Shown one piece after another: positions 48,296 to 58,205 of a stretch of 64,000 nucleotides of DNA (position 1 is its first letter; every line of letters starts with the position of its first letter). The stretch is from assembly GCF_900312995.1 (NCBI RefSeq), contig NZ_ONZI01000004.1:248001-312000 (forward strand). Direction: 5' to 3'. Source of the DNA: Kushneria phyllosphaerae (GTDB lineage Bacteria > Pseudomonadota > Gammaproteobacteria > Pseudomonadales > Halomonadaceae). The position numbers and the translations under genes are program-made. A model generated the notes under the pieces. It was not told where the DNA came from and searched no databases. It saw nothing but the letters and a program-made list of their open reading frames with translations.

Positions 48296-48909
48296 CGTCC
48301 TGCTCCTTTCATGCCTGCTGCAGCTGCGACCAGCGGATTAACAGCCTCGCCTACCAGCGCCTCGATCAATGTCTTCTCACGACTGCAGACCGTGGCACTA
48401 CCGTTGAGACGCCTGACCCTTACCTGGCCGGTCCCCGGCAGATAGTGCACGCGACGCGCATGGCTACCGTTGAGGTCCTGCGCGAGGACACGAATGTTTT
48501 CGCGATCAAGCCACGCCATGACAAACTCGGCATTGGCAAACCCGATGCGTGATGCCATACCGGCAATGACCATGCCGCCCCCGAATACCTTGGCTTCCAG
48601 CCGGTCGCGACGTCCGCCCAACCGACATATTTCCTCCACCAGTGTGCTCATGGCGTGCTCGCCGTAACGAAGACGTGGGCCGCTGGTATCGTGACTGCCA
48701 TCACCGGGCAGCATGTAATGATTCATGCCGCCCACGCCTGCCGCGCTATCACGGATACACGCAGAGACACAGGAACCCAGCACCGTCGACAGCACCATGG
48801 GTGATGACGCTACGTAATACTCGCTCGGCAGCAGTTTGACGGCGTCAAGACTGTCATCGCGATCGAAGTAAAAGTGGTCGGCCAGGCCTTCCTGCTCGCG
48901 AGACTTCAT
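48292..48909 (-). CDS. cheD: Chemoreceptor glutamine deamidase CheD
   Basis: 205 residues. The catalytic Cys-His pair of CheD is visible ([12 protein letters not shown] and [11 protein letters not shown]), followed by [22 protein letters not shown]. CheD deamidates receptor glutamines. Overlaps both neighbours by 4 bases, so cheR-cheD-cheB are translationally coupled. Confidence 0.95.
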   Translation of the reverse strand: MKSREQEGLADHFYFDRDDSLDAVKLLPSEYYVASSPMVLSTVLGSCVSACIRDSAAGVGGMNHYMLPGDGSHDTSGPRLRYGEHAMSTLVEEICRLGGRRDRLEAKVFGGGMVIAGMASRIGFANAEFVMAWLDRENIRVLAQDLNGSHARRVHYLPGTGQVRVRRLNGSATVCSREKTLIEALVGEAVNPLVAAAAGMKGAGR

Positions 48910-49751
48910 GACCGTGAACCCGGGTTTGACGCAAGGCCATAGACGGTATGTCCCTGCAAACGGAAGACATCGGTCAAATAGGTAAAGTTCTCGGAGTGCC
49001 CGGCAAAAAGCAGTCCATTGGGCTTGAGCAGCGGCGCAAACCTTTCCAGAATTTTCTTCTGAGTGGGCTTGTCGAAATAAATCATGATGTTGCGACAGAA
49101 GATGACATCAAACGGACCTTCAACTTCCCATCGCGCCGCCAGCAGATTCAGCTGGCGATATTCCACCATGGCCGCCAGCGCCGGATTGACCCGTGCCACG
49201 CCGGATTTGGCTCCGACTCCGCGCATGAAAAACCGCTTGCGCTGCTCCATCGACAGCTTCTCGATCTGAGCGATCGGGTAGATACCGGCCGCCGCCGTGG
49301 CGAGCGCCTTGGTATCAATATCGGTGGCCACAATTTTGGCGCTTTGCGCCTTCGACCCGAGCGCCTCGGTCAGCGTCATGGCCAGCGACCAGGGCTCTTC
49401 GCCGGTAGACGCCGCGCAGCACCACACCTTGACGCTGCCGCTCTGGGCGCGAACGTGATCGGCCAGAATCGGAAAATGATGCGCTTCACGAAAAAATGAC
49501 GTCAGGTTGGTCGTCAACGCATTAACGAAATGTTCCCACTCCGAGGACTCTGCATGACCATCCAGCAGATCCAGATAAGCCTTGAACTGATTAAGCCCAA
49601 GGGTGCGCAGGCGACGTGCCAGACGGCTGTAAACCATCTCTTTTTTATGCAATGCCAGTGCAATACCTGCACGCTCATGGATCAGGCGCCTTACACGCTC
49701 GAAATCCTCATGCGTCAGTTTTAAATCGCGGCTTTCAACGACTTCTGTCAC
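48906..49751 (-). CDS. cheR: Chemoreceptor methyltransferase CheR
   Basis: 281 residues. N-terminal helical domain, then an S-adenosylmethionine fold (VKVWCCAASTGEEPWSLAMTL; IVATDIDTKALATAAAGIYP; FDVIFCRNIMIYFDKPTQKKIL). It methylates receptor glutamates, opposing CheB. Its partner receptor directly upstream carries a C-terminal W-x-x-F tether. Confidence 0.97.
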   Translation of the reverse strand: MTEVVESRDLKLTHEDFERVRRLIHERAGIALALHKKEMVYSRLARRLRTLGLNQFKAYLDLLDGHAESSEWEHFVNALTTNLTSFFREAHHFPILADHVRAQSGSVKVWCCAASTGEEPWSLAMTLTEALGSKAQSAKIVATDIDTKALATAAAGIYPIAQIEKLSMEQRKRFFMRGVGAKSGVARVNPALAAMVEYRQLNLLAARWEVEGPFDVIFCRNIMIYFDKPTQKKILERFAPLLKPNGLLFAGHSENFTYLTDVFRLQGHTVYGLASNPGSRS

Positions 49752-49779
49752 GTCTTTTACTCCGCATCACCCGAGGTGA

Positions 49780-51585
49780 TTAAAAGGTTGTCCAGTCCTC
49801 GTCTGCTGCTTCAGACGCTGGCTCACCGCGTGGGCGAGCGACTTGTGCTTTGGCTTTGGCAGAGACGGAGGTGGCGGCTTTGCCGGACTCGGTACGTGAC
49901 GACGTCGAAATGTGCCTGTCCGATTCACTGCCGTGGGCCTTACCCCCATGCTTCATTGAAGAAGCAGTCCTGTCTGAAGCTATTATCGGCGCCCGAACGC
50001 TTTCCTTGATCCTGAAAAGACTGACAATTTCATTAAGATGATCGGCGTTTTGACGCATCGACTCGGAGGCTGCCGAAGACTGCTCGACCATGGCCGCATT
50101 TTGCTGGGTCATTTCGTCCATGCGCTGAATGGCCTGACCGATCTGTTCGATGCCATTTTTCTGCTCACGGGTGGCTGACGAGATTTCCTGCATCAGCGTC
50201 GTAACCCGATGCACCCCGCCGACGATATCAGTCATGGTGGTTTGTGCGCGGGCGACCAGCTCACTGCCGGCATGCACTTCAACCGAAGACCTGTCGATCA
50301 GCTCACGAATTTCGCGCGCCGCCTGGGCACTACGACTGGCCAGGGAACGTACCTCATTGGCAACCACGGCAAACCCTTTGCCCTGCTCACCGGCACGTGC
50401 AGCTTCCACCGAGGCATTGAGTGCCAGAATATTGGTTTGAAAGGCGATGCTGTCGATCACGCCCACGATATCGGAGATACGTGCAGAGGCCTGGGTAATG
50501 CCCTCCATGCGCGTGACCACATCGCCCATTTCGTTACGACCCCGTTCGGCCACGGTCGATGCCTCATGCGCCAGCTTCGAGGCGTCACTGGCATGCTCTG
50601 CATTATGGCCGACCGTTGCGGTCAGCTCTTCCATACTGCTGGAGGTCTGTTCAAGTGATGCTGCCTGTTCCTCGGTGCGCCGGGAGAGGTTCTGGTTGCC
50701 AGTGGCCAGCTCACTGCTGGCCGGCGAAATGACACCAACACTGCCCTTGACATCACGCACGACGCATAACAAGCATTTGCGCATGGTATCCAAGGCAATC
50801 ATTAACTGATCATCGCCTTGGTTACTCATCTCGAGATCACCGCTGGCGATCTGGCGACAGAACAGCAGTGCCTGATCAAGTGATCCCTGTACACGCCTTG
50901 CCAGCAGGGCGCTGGCAACGGCACTCGCACTGGAAAGGAACGCTGCGCCGAGGGTGAGTACGCTCATGGTGACGGGCAGGGATTGCTGTGTGGATAATAT
51001 TTCGTAATCAGCCACCAATAGCCCCAGCAGCCCCAGTAGCCCCATCGATGACACCGCACAGGTCATGCCCGCCCAACCCGCACGGCGCGAGTCTGTCATG
51101 CGTTTGAGACGATTGCCCCAGCCGCGCGGTCCCGCAGGTGTAATCACACCCTGCACCAGAGTCCAACGCTTCCCCTGACCGCTATTGATCTGTCGATAAA
51201 CATCGTCGGCGTGAGCAATGGCGGCATCATCAGCCTTGACTCGAACCGAGGCATAGCCCTTGAGCTGGCCCTGCTCGACAATCGGCATGACTGTGGCCCT
51301 GACCCAGTAGTAGCCTCCGTCCTTGCGTCGATTCTTGACCATGCCGGTCCACGTCTCTCCGTCGCGCAGGGTCTTCCAGAGATTGGCAAAGGCCACTGGT
51401 GGCATGTCCGGATGGCGCACAAGGTTATGGGGTGCGCCAATCAGCTCATGGCGCTCAAACCCACTGACCTCGATAAACGCCGGATTGGCATAAACGATGT
51501 TGCCATCCGTATTGGTCTGGGAGATCAGGAACTGCTGCTCATCCAGGACATAATGTTTGTCATTGACCGGTTGGTTATTACGCAC
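49780..51585 (-). CDS. Aer-like methyl-accepting chemotaxis protein with N-terminal PAS
   Basis: 601 residues. A cytoplasmic N-terminal PAS domain (about 10-120: [53 protein letters not shown]) of the type that binds FAD in Aer, two hydrophobic segments (about 170-230), then HAMP-like and signalling domains with the invariant hairpin tip ([44 protein letters not shown]). Probably senses redox or energy state. The last residues DWTTF fit the W-x-x-F tether that recruits CheR/CheB, which E. coli Aer lacks. Adjacent to cheR and behind cheW's terminator. Confidence 0.94.
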   Translation of the reverse strand: MRNNQPVNDKHYVLDEQQFLISQTNTDGNIVYANPAFIEVSGFERHELIGAPHNLVRHPDMPPVAFANLWKTLRDGETWTGMVKNRRKDGGYYWVRATVMPIVEQGQLKGYASVRVKADDAAIAHADDVYRQINSGQGKRWTLVQGVITPAGPRGWGNRLKRMTDSRRAGWAGMTCAVSSMGLLGLLGLLVADYEILSTQQSLPVTMSVLTLGAAFLSSASAVASALLARRVQGSLDQALLFCRQIASGDLEMSNQGDDQLMIALDTMRKCLLCVVRDVKGSVGVISPASSELATGNQNLSRRTEEQAASLEQTSSSMEELTATVGHNAEHASDASKLAHEASTVAERGRNEMGDVVTRMEGITQASARISDIVGVIDSIAFQTNILALNASVEAARAGEQGKGFAVVANEVRSLASRSAQAAREIRELIDRSSVEVHAGSELVARAQTTMTDIVGGVHRVTTLMQEISSATREQKNGIEQIGQAIQRMDEMTQQNAAMVEQSSAASESMRQNADHLNEIVSLFRIKESVRAPIIASDRTASSMKHGGKAHGSESDRHISTSSRTESGKAATSVSAKAKAQVARPRGEPASEAADEDWTTF

Positions 51586-51714
51586 GCATGGATCTCCTGA
51601 GATGAACTCGGTGGTCGGCGATTGCCAAAATGTCTGTGCACATCAAACTATGTTTTGAATAAAGTAAAACTAGGATTAGCGCAGGTTAAAGTACGCTGTT
51701 CGTGCAGACACAAA

Positions 51715-51742
51715 AAAAGCGCCGGCAGATGCCGGCGCTTTT
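51715..51742 (-). terminator. Terminator downstream of cheW
   Basis: Perfect stem AAAAGCGCCGGC/GCCGGCGCTTTT with an AGAT loop and a minus-strand T run (TTTTTTT). It lies 18 bases after the cheW stop and ends motA-motB-cheA-cheW. Confidence 0.95.
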
Positions 51743-51760
51743 GAAAGCAAAAGCGATTGA

Positions 51761-52249
51761 TTACGCAGCCTTGTCAATCAGGGCCATCTCTTCACTGCTC
51801 ATCAGCTTTTCAATATCCACCAGAATCAGCATGCGATCATCCAGACTGCCCAGCCCCATCAGGTAATGGGTAGACAGCGTTGAACCAAACTCCGGTGCCG
51901 GTTTGATCTGCTCACCGGTCAATGCCAGAACATCGGAGACGCCATCCACCACCACGCCCACGACCCGATGACCAATGTTGAGCACGATCACGACGGTTTG
52001 CGCCGTGTAGTCGGCATTGCCCAGGGCAAATTTCAGACGCAGGTCAACGATGGGGACGATAACGCCACGCAGATTGGTCACGCCCTTGATAAAGGAAGGT
52101 GCGTTGGCAATGCGCGTTACGCCTTCATAGCCGCGAATTTCCTGCACACTCAGGATATCGATGCCGTACTCTTCAGCACCCAGTCGAAAGACCAGAAACT
52201 CGTGACCTTCCCCTTCCAGCTGTACCTTGTCGATAGCAGAAGCTTCCAT
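51761..52249 (-). CDS. cheW: Chemotaxis coupling protein CheW
   Basis: 162 residues; links chemoreceptors to CheA. Family segments: [55 protein letters not shown] and [15 protein letters not shown]. Start at ATG 52249, eight bases after GGGAG; an ATG five codons earlier has no usable site. Last gene of the mot-che operon. Confidence 0.96.
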   Translation of the reverse strand: MEASAIDKVQLEGEGHEFLVFRLGAEEYGIDILSVQEIRGYEGVTRIANAPSFIKGVTNLRGVIVPIVDLRLKFALGNADYTAQTVVIVLNIGHRVVGVVVDGVSDVLALTGEQIKPAPEFGSTLSTHYLMGLGSLDDRMLILVDIEKLMSSEEMALIDKAA

Positions 52250-52316
52250 TGTCTCAACTCCCATATGCCCGACCCAGCGGGCAGAATTAAAGATGGCTGT
52301 GCGTTATGCAACTGAA

Positions 52317-54404
52317 TCAGTGCAGCGCGGCAGCACTACGATGATGACCCGCGTGACTGCCTTCACGATCCTGAGGCGCACGTGACAGTGCCGGAATATC
52401 CAGGATCAATGCCACGCTGCCATCGCCCAGGATGGTGGCGGCAGAGATACCCGGGACACGTCGATAATTGGTTTCAAGATTCTTGACCACGACCTGGTGC
52501 TGCCCGATCAGTTGATCAACCTGCAGGGCAAAGCTGCGACCTTCGCTTTGCACGATCATGACAATGCCCTTGGTGACATCCTGCTTCGCATCGGGGATGT
52601 CAAAAACGCGGTAAAGCTCGACCAAAGGCAGATATTCACCTCGAACGTGCAGGACACGATCATTACCGGTGACGGTGCTGATATCTTCCGGCCTGACCTG
52701 CATGGACTCCTTGATGGCCCCCAGCGGCAGGATATAAACCTCTCCTCCGACACGAACCGACATGCCGTCGAGAATGGCCAGCGTCAGTGGCAGCACGATT
52801 CGCGTGGTAGTGCCCTGCCCGGTACGGGAGAGAATTTCCACGTGGCCACCCATCTGCGCAATATTACGCTTGACCACATCCATGCCGACGCCACGGCCTG
52901 ATAGATCGGTTACATGCTCGGCGGTCGAAAAACCCGGAGCAAAGATCAGCTGCCAGACATCGTCGTCGCTCATGGCATCCGACACGGCCAGACCATTCTC
53001 ACGAGCCTTGCTCAAGATCCGGTCACGGTTCAGGCCTGCACCGTCATCACTGATTTCAATCAGGATGTTGCCGCCCTGATGACTTGCAGACAACGTCAGC
53101 TTGCCCGCGGCCGGTTTGCCCGCGGCCAGGCGTCGATCAGGCGTCTCGATGCCATGATCCAGACTGTTGCGAACCAGGTGGGTCAGCGGATCAACGATGC
53201 GCTCGATCAACCCCTTGTCGAGTTCGGTAGATTTGCCCACCGTTTCAAATTCAACCTGCTTGCCCAGCTTGCCGGCCAGGTCACGCACAAGCCGCGGGAA
53301 GCGGTTGAAAACCACGTCCATGGGCATCATGCGAATCGACATGACCGCTTCCTGCAGGTCACGAGCATTACGCTGAAGCTGGTTCATGCCACTGAGCAGA
53401 TTGCCGTGGATGACCGGATCGAAATCGGATGTCCCCTGCTCCAGCATGGACTGGGTAATGACGAGCTCACCGACCAAGTTAATGATCTGGTCAATCTTTT
53501 CAATCGATACGCGCAGAGAGGCATTTTCGCTGCTGGCCGCAGCCCGCTCGGCCTTTTTGGCAGCAGGCGCGGCGGCCCTGGCCGGCTCGGCCGGCGCCGC
53601 AACGCTAACCGGTTCCACCGGGGTCACCTTTTCCGCTTCAGGTGCCTTTTGCACCATCTCTTCCTCGGCGGGCCACTCCTCAACTTCGGCGGGCCATTCA
53701 TCGACGGATGTCTCTACGCCATTGTCAGCGGAGGCGGCTGCAACAAGCTCGAACGTGATCTGATCATCGTCGACCACGAAACAGAGCACGGCGCGGATAT
53801 CTTCCTCGCCCGTGGCGGTTTCAAGGCGCACGGTCAGCACATCATTGGCATGCTGCTGTTCCAGTACGGTACCGAACAGTGCCATCTCTTCTGCAAGACT
53901 GGTGGCATTATCTGCGGCAACCCCGGCAATCCGGATAATCATGGCACTGCTTTCAGCAGCGCCGGATGCGGAGGTCTGAGCTGACGATTCAGAAACAGCA
54001 CCACTTCCATGACCCTTCTCTTCGGCCAAGGCTTTCAGAGTGTTACAGATACGCTCGTAGGCGGCGCTGTCCGGCTCGGTCTGTTGACGGTAGGCATTGA
54101 GCTGATCGCTGAGCATATCCTTGGTTTCCAGAAATATGTCGATAATGGTCGGGTCAAGGGTCAGTTCACGATGACGCGCCTTGTCGAGCAGGTTCTCGAA
54201 CAAATGCGTGGTTTCCTGAAGCACGGTAAAGCCGAACGTACCCGCGCCACCCTTGATGGAGTGTGCCGCTCGAAAGATGGCATTGAGCTGTTCGCCGTCA
54301 GGATCGCTGGGATCGATCTGCAACAGCTGCTGCTCCATATCGCTGAGCAGCTCCTCGGCCTCTTCGAAAAATGTCTGGTAGAACTCGGTAATGTCGATGC
54401 TCAC
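52317..54404 (-). CDS. cheA: Chemotaxis histidine kinase CheA
   Basis: 695 residues with the usual five domains. P1 carries the phosphorylated His48 (FRAAHSIKGGAGTFGF); a P2-like CheY-binding part spans roughly 150-230; an Ala/Glu/Pro linker contains a near-repeat (VDEWPAEVEEWPAEEE); P3 dimerisation begins at ~298; P4 has the ATP-binding boxes (LVRNSLDHGIETPDRR, IEISDDGAGLNRDRI, SGRGVGMDVVKRNI); P5 is CheW-like. It phosphorylates CheY and CheB. Confidence 0.97.
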   Translation of the reverse strand: MSIDITEFYQTFFEEAEELLSDMEQQLLQIDPSDPDGEQLNAIFRAAHSIKGGAGTFGFTVLQETTHLFENLLDKARHRELTLDPTIIDIFLETKDMLSDQLNAYRQQTEPDSAAYERICNTLKALAEEKGHGSGAVSESSAQTSASGAAESSAMIIRIAGVAADNATSLAEEMALFGTVLEQQHANDVLTVRLETATGEEDIRAVLCFVVDDDQITFELVAAASADNGVETSVDEWPAEVEEWPAEEEMVQKAPEAEKVTPVEPVSVAAPAEPARAAAPAAKKAERAAASSENASLRVSIEKIDQIINLVGELVITQSMLEQGTSDFDPVIHGNLLSGMNQLQRNARDLQEAVMSIRMMPMDVVFNRFPRLVRDLAGKLGKQVEFETVGKSTELDKGLIERIVDPLTHLVRNSLDHGIETPDRRLAAGKPAAGKLTLSASHQGGNILIEISDDGAGLNRDRILSKARENGLAVSDAMSDDDVWQLIFAPGFSTAEHVTDLSGRGVGMDVVKRNIAQMGGHVEILSRTGQGTTTRIVLPLTLAILDGMSVRVGGEVYILPLGAIKESMQVRPEDISTVTGNDRVLHVRGEYLPLVELYRVFDIPDAKQDVTKGIVMIVQSEGRSFALQVDQLIGQHQVVVKNLETNYRRVPGISAATILGDGSVALILDIPALSRAPQDREGSHAGHHRSAAALH

Positions 54405-54492
54405 GCCTGATGCCCTGCCCTGCTTCTGGATTCGGTCAAACGCTCGACTCGAGCGTGCGCGAAAGTGTTTTCAAAACCTGCCGTCATGGTGC

Positions 54493-55440
54493 TCATGGCT
54501 GTGTCATCTGTTCTGACGCCTCCGGAGTGTCCAAGGCACTGCCGCTCTGGGCAAACCCCTCGATGGAAAGCGGGACCTTGTCACCATCGATGATGGCCGG
54601 CGTGGTAGGTGCCATGTTTTCCTGTTCCATCATTTTCTGTGCGCGACTGTTGAGCACCAGAATGCTGATACGACGGTTGAGCGCACTGTCTTCCTCATCG
54701 GGCATGTTCATGGTGTCCGCCATACCGATGACTCTTAGCAGCTTCTCGGGCTCAAGCCCTCCTGCTACCAGTTCACGCCGTGATGCATTGGCGCGATCCG
54801 TTGAAAGCTCCCAGTTGCTGTATCCCTTGAGACCAGCGGCAAACGGAAGGTCATCCGTATGGCCTGACAGGGTCAGCTTGTTGGGCAACTCATTAAGCAA
54901 AGGGGCAATGGCCGTGAGTATGCGGTGCATATAAGTCGCCACACGTGCACTGCCTACCTCGAACATGGGCCGTCGCTGGCTGTCCACAATCTGAATTCGA
55001 AGTCCCTCGGGAGTAAGATCAAGCCGCATCTGTGATCGTAAATCCCGCAGGGCCGGGTCTTCCTGCATCAGTGCTTCAAGGCGTGCCTTGAGCCTGCTCA
55101 GCGCCGACATATCAGTGGCCATGCTACTGTTTTGCTCAATGGTGATCCGGGAGCGTTCTCCCTCACTGTGCATGACGTCATCCCCGCCTCCAGGGATAGC
55201 GCTGTTGCTGGCCGAATTACGATCCCCACCAGCCAGCGCCACTTTTAAAGGGGTACGAAAATATTCACTGATCTGCTCAAACTCGGCTTTTGATGTTCCG
55301 GCCAGCAGCCACATCACCAGAAAGAAGGCCATCATGGCCGTCATGAAGTCGGCGTAGGCGATCTTCCAGCTGCCATGCGAACCATGATGGGCGGCGGCTT
55401 TCTTGCGACGTATGACAATGGGGCGACGGTGCTGGCTCAT
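54493..55440 (-). CDS. motB: Flagellar stator protein MotB
   Basis: 315 residues. One N-terminal transmembrane helix with the proton-carrying aspartate (KIAYADFMTAMMAFFLVMWLL, Asp31), a plug/linker, and an OmpA-type peptidoglycan-binding domain (LTLSGHTDDLPFA, NWELSTDRANASRRELVAGGL). The residues favour the proton-driven rather than the sodium-driven PomB type. 3 bases after motA. Confidence 0.97.
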   Translation of the reverse strand: MSQHRRPIVIRRKKAAAHHGSHGSWKIAYADFMTAMMAFFLVMWLLAGTSKAEFEQISEYFRTPLKVALAGGDRNSASNSAIPGGGDDVMHSEGERSRITIEQNSSMATDMSALSRLKARLEALMQEDPALRDLRSQMRLDLTPEGLRIQIVDSQRRPMFEVGSARVATYMHRILTAIAPLLNELPNKLTLSGHTDDLPFAAGLKGYSNWELSTDRANASRRELVAGGLEPEKLLRVIGMADTMNMPDEEDSALNRRISILVLNSRAQKMMEQENMAPTTPAIIDGDKVPLSIEGFAQSGSALDTPEASEQMTQP

Positions 55441-55443
55441 GGT

Positions 55444-56325
55444 TTAACCCTGACTATTGCCGCTGGGCTGTGAGCGTACGCTACGTACATGCTCTTCCAG
55501 CTCGCTGAAACTGGGACGCTCGCTTGAATAGAGCACCTTGCGACCGAACTCGACTGCGATCGGCGGCGCATAGCCATTCAGATTGGCCAGCAGCGTGACC
55601 TTGATACACTGCAGCATCTTCTCCACTTCACTGATCTGATGCCGGATGTGCGTGGCCAAAGGTGTGACAAAACCGTAAGCCAACAGGATCCCCAGAAAGG
55701 TACCCACCAGTGCAGCCGCGATCAGGGGGCCTACTTCTTCAGGCGTCAGCCCTTCGGCACCCAGTGCATGCACCACGCCCATGACTGCCGCCACGATGCC
55801 AAAGGCAGGCAGGCCATCGCCGACACCTGAAATGGCGTTAACGGGAATTTCCGCTTCATGCTGAAAGGTCTCGATTTCATGATCCATCAGCGACTCGATC
55901 TCGAAGGCATCCATGTTGCCGCTGATCATCAGGCGCAGATAATCGGTCAAAAACTCCATGAGCAATGGATCTGCCATCAGTTTGGGATAGCGTGTAAACA
56001 GCGGGCTTTCCGCAGGGGTTTCCACATCACGCTCGAGCGCCATCATGCCCTCCTGGCGGCCCTTGGCCAGCAACAGGTATAAAAGCGCCATGAGCTCCAT
56101 GAAAAGCTCCTTGTTGTACTTGACGCTTCCCTTGAGCTTGGGGACGACTTTCAGTGTTGCCTTGATTGCCGTGCCGTTGTTACTGGCGACGAAGGCACCT
56201 ATGGCAGCACCACAGATGATGACGATTTCGGCCGGCTGAAACAGCACAGCCAGATGACCACCTACCATCATGTACCCCCCGATTACCGAGGCAACAACAG
56301 CAACATATCCAAATAATATCAGCAC
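55444..56325 (-). CDS. motA: Flagellar stator protein MotA (GTG start)
   Basis: 293 residues, four transmembrane helices; the proton channel and torque generator with MotB. It begins MLILFGYVAVVASVIGGYMMVGGHLAVLFQPAEIVIICGAAIG, and the conserved cytoplasmic loop charges and helix 3/4 block (GVGDGLPAFGIVAAVMGVVHAL, GILLAYGFVTPLA) are present. The start is GTG 56325 with GAGGA six bases before; no ATG fits. Behind a probable FliA promoter. Confidence 0.96.
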   Translation of the reverse strand: MLILFGYVAVVASVIGGYMMVGGHLAVLFQPAEIVIICGAAIGAFVASNNGTAIKATLKVVPKLKGSVKYNKELFMELMALLYLLLAKGRQEGMMALERDVETPAESPLFTRYPKLMADPLLMEFLTDYLRLMISGNMDAFEIESLMDHEIETFQHEAEIPVNAISGVGDGLPAFGIVAAVMGVVHALGAEGLTPEEVGPLIAAALVGTFLGILLAYGFVTPLATHIRHQISEVEKMLQCIKVTLLANLNGYAPPIAVEFGRKVLYSSERPSFSELEEHVRSVRSQPSGNSQG

Positions 56326-56357
56326 GGTAATTCCTCAGTATTCAGGATCTGGAGATA

Positions 56358-56384
56358 ACATCGGCCAAAAGTGGCCAGGCTTGA
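56358..56384 (-). promoter_or_regulatory. Sigma-28 (FliA) promoter of motA-motB-cheA-cheW
   Basis: On the minus strand: TCAA (56384-56381), 15-base spacer, GCCGATGT (56365-56358; 6 of 8). The -10 element ends 32 bases before the GTG start of motA. A weaker match than the flgK, flgM and fliD sites, but the placement is right. Confidence 0.7.
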
Positions 56385-56574
56385 GAGCCCATCTCATCAG
56401 ATTCATCGGGGAAAAAGGGATATGACGTCTGCAGCAATACCGAGCTCGTCTGCTGATCAATGATGACGATATTAAAACCTTCCATCGCTTATCAAAGGCA
56501 GGACTAGCTTCCAAAAAAGGGGCCATATTTTCTGTTTGAAAACGGTTGCGGCAGGATCTTCAGACAAGAAAAAA

Positions 56575-56598
56575 CCCTGAAAGCGAGCGCTGTCAGGG
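56575..56598 (-). terminator. Terminator downstream of flhC
   Basis: Outer stem CCCTGA/TCAGGG extended by a short inner AGC/GCT pairing; the minus strand continues GTTTTTTCTTG. It lies about 57 bases after the flhC stop. Confidence 0.75.
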
Positions 56599-56654
56599 CA
56601 AGGGGAAAATCATGGCAATAACGGGGGGATCAAACGAGGGCGTACGTTGCCTTA

Positions 56655-57218
56655 TCAGTATTCGCTACCACTTTCCTTTCTAATGCGCTCTCTTTCGGCA
56701 GCACGTCGGGTTTTGCCGGCACGAGACGGCGGCTGGCAGATCCCGCACACGAAGTCCTGATCAAGGCTGTGGGCATGGTTAACAAACCTGCCACTGCATG
56801 AGGTGCATGAGGATAGCTGCATCATGTCGCTTTCAAAAAAGCGTACCAGTGTCCATGCGCGAGTCAGACCCAGCACGGCCTCACCATCTTCAAGCATGGA
56901 GATTTGCTCGAAGTAAAGTCGGTAGGCCTTGATAATGGCTTCCATCCGGTCACAGCGGCTCTGTTCGCGCAGGGAAAGATAAATATTATAAAACAGTGAC
57001 GAGTGAATATTGGGAAGCCATGTAATAAACCAGTCTGTCGAAAAGGGCAGCATCCCCTTCGGCGGTGAAACGCCCCGGACTTCCTTGTAAAGACGAATCA
57101 GTCGACCACGAGAAAGATCCGTCTCGGTTTCAAGCACCTGAAGTCTTGCACCCAGCTCAATCAACTCGATTGCCAGCTGAATATCACGCACTTCATTGAT
57201 GACGCTCTTATCGGCCAT
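56655..57218 (-). CDS. flhC: Flagellar master regulator subunit FlhC
   Basis: 187 residues. FlhC binds DNA with FlhD as an FlhD4C2 complex and activates class-2 flagellar promoters. The zinc-binding cysteines are intact (Cys138, Cys141, Cys158, Cys161 in CTSC...CGIC), as is the N-terminal block [23 protein letters not shown]. It overlaps the flhD end by 11 bases. Confidence 0.96.
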   Translation of the reverse strand: MADKSVINEVRDIQLAIELIELGARLQVLETETDLSRGRLIRLYKEVRGVSPPKGMLPFSTDWFITWLPNIHSSLFYNIYLSLREQSRCDRMEAIIKAYRLYFEQISMLEDGEAVLGLTRAWTLVRFFESDMMQLSSCTSCSGRFVNHAHSLDQDFVCGICQPPSRAGKTRRAAERERIRKESGSEY

Positions 57219-57564
57219 GATGGCGCCCCTTTTTCAGCACCACCTCCTCCTCGTCATCACGCATGCTACCAGCAAGCAGAATGGCAGCGTGGGTGCGCTT
57301 GAGATCGTCTTCTCGCTGCTGGGTGGTCAGCGAAGACAGCTGTGAAGGGTCTACCAGAGCAAAATGACACAGGAGCTGATTGGAGTTGGCAAGTTTTGCA
57401 AGCTGGGAAATGGGCAATGAGGCCAGAGTATCCGCCATCTGTTCGTTCAGCTTCAGCCTGAACATGGCAGAAGAACGATCTTCGTTCAGAAGCCGCTGTA
57501 CCAAAAGCAGATAAGACAGATTGACGTTGCGAATATCGTCCAGCAGATGGCTTGTGGTCATCAT
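57208..57564 (-). CDS. flhD: Flagellar master regulator subunit FlhD
   Basis: 118 residues, E. coli size. Family segments: [33 protein letters not shown] and [26 protein letters not shown]. Top of the flagellar hierarchy with FlhC. Its promoter should lie in 57565-57838. Confidence 0.96.
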   Translation of the reverse strand: MMTTSHLLDDIRNVNLSYLLLVQRLLNEDRSSAMFRLKLNEQMADTLASLPISQLAKLANSNQLLCHFALVDPSQLSSLTTQQREDDLKRTHAAILLAGSMRDDEEEVVLKKGRHHGR

Positions 57565-57690
57565 GTTCCCTTCCCCTCGTCTTGAAGATTTATCCCGTAT
57601 TACGACAGGTGCAGCGGCGATTGTTCACGCTCTTGACCGATTTTCGTAACAGGTTCATTGCCAGGCAGGGCGACATTCAGTCAATTTAAT

Positions 57691-57705
57691 GTAACGCCCC
57701 GTTAC
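57691..57705. promoter_or_regulatory. Inverted repeat upstream of flhD, possible operator
   Basis: A perfect 6-bp inverted repeat GTAACG-CCC-CGTTAC, 127 bases upstream of the flhD start. A GTAAC half-like element recurs near 57646. It could be a binding site for a regulator of the flagellar master operon; there is no T run to make it a terminator. Confidence 0.35.
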
Positions 57706-57838
57706 CTTCTGCAATATTGGCACATCATACTTTACTACCACAACCCTTTTTTTGATTAGTACGAAAACAATGTTTTCTCATGGCATGTCTTAAGACAATA
57801 GCAGAAAATTTAGTCAATAAAATCAACGTCAGACGAAA

Positions 57839-57857
57839 AGGGCCCAAAAAGGGCCCT
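57839..57857 (-). terminator. Terminator of the fliD-fliS-fliT-fliK2-flhB2 unit
   Basis: Stem AGGGCCC/GGGCCCT with an AAAAA loop; the minus strand continues TTTTCGTC. It lies about 60 bases after the flhB2 stop. Confidence 0.75.
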
Positions 57858-57917
57858 ATTTCAAAATAATAAAAAAATAATTTGTATCTTTGGGTTAACG
57901 GATGGTTTTTTGACGTA

Positions 57918-58205
57918 TCACTGCACAGAGGCTGCATCCCGCTCCAGTTCGTGTATCCAGCACAACAGTTCTGCCAATGCCAGATACAACTCTTTCGGAA
58001 TACGGTCATCAAGGTCCACGTGCAGGAGAAGATTGACCAGCTCTGCCGATTGATGCACATGGATACCACTTGCATGCGCCTTTTCTATGATGGCATCGGC
58101 AGTTGTGCCATAGCCCTTGGCCACCACACGAGGCGTCTCATTGACATCATGTGCAATGGCCACAGCGCGCTGGCGTTGAAAGGAATGATCATTGGAAGAT
58201 GTCAT
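57918..58205 (-). CDS. Stand-alone FlhB C-terminal domain paralogue (FlhB2/EscU-YscU-HrcU family)
   Basis: 95 residues aligning with FlhB only from just past the NPTH cleavage site: AVAIAHDVNETPRVVAKGYGTTADAIIEKAHASGI corresponds to FAVALAYKDDEMGAPRVVAKGADAVAAKIRELGQENRI of FlhB, and the ends IPKELYLALAELLCWIHELER and IPAALYTAVAEVLAWVYQL match. There is no NPTH and no membrane part, so it mimics the released FlhB-CC fragment. Similar small proteins (FlhX in epsilonproteobacteria) can support FlhB function. Its start overlaps the FliK2 stop by 4 bases (ATGA). Confidence 0.88.
   Translation of the reverse strand: MTSSNDHSFQRQRAVAIAHDVNETPRVVAKGYGTTADAIIEKAHASGIHVHQSAELVNLLLHVDLDDRIPKELYLALAELLCWIHELERDAASVQ

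Larger units (their letters stand above)
56326..56654. other. Intergenic region between flhC and motA
   Basis: 329 bases on the minus-strand transcript path. It holds the flhC terminator (56575-56598) and the motA sigma-28 promoter (56358-56384); no further gene is supported. The short frame at 56335-56526 has no homology I recognise. Confidence 0.6.
57565..57917. other. Intergenic region upstream of flhD
   Basis: 353 bases between the flhB2-unit and flhDC. It contains an inverted repeat (57691-57705), an AT-rich stretch (about 57720-57900) and the flhB2 terminator (57839-57857). It must carry the flhDC promoter; I cannot place its boxes. Confidence 0.55.

Noticed and set aside
52914..53984. 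356-codon plus-strand frame over cheA
   Set aside because: Antisense shadow of cheA; repetitive GR/RR-rich translation, no homology.
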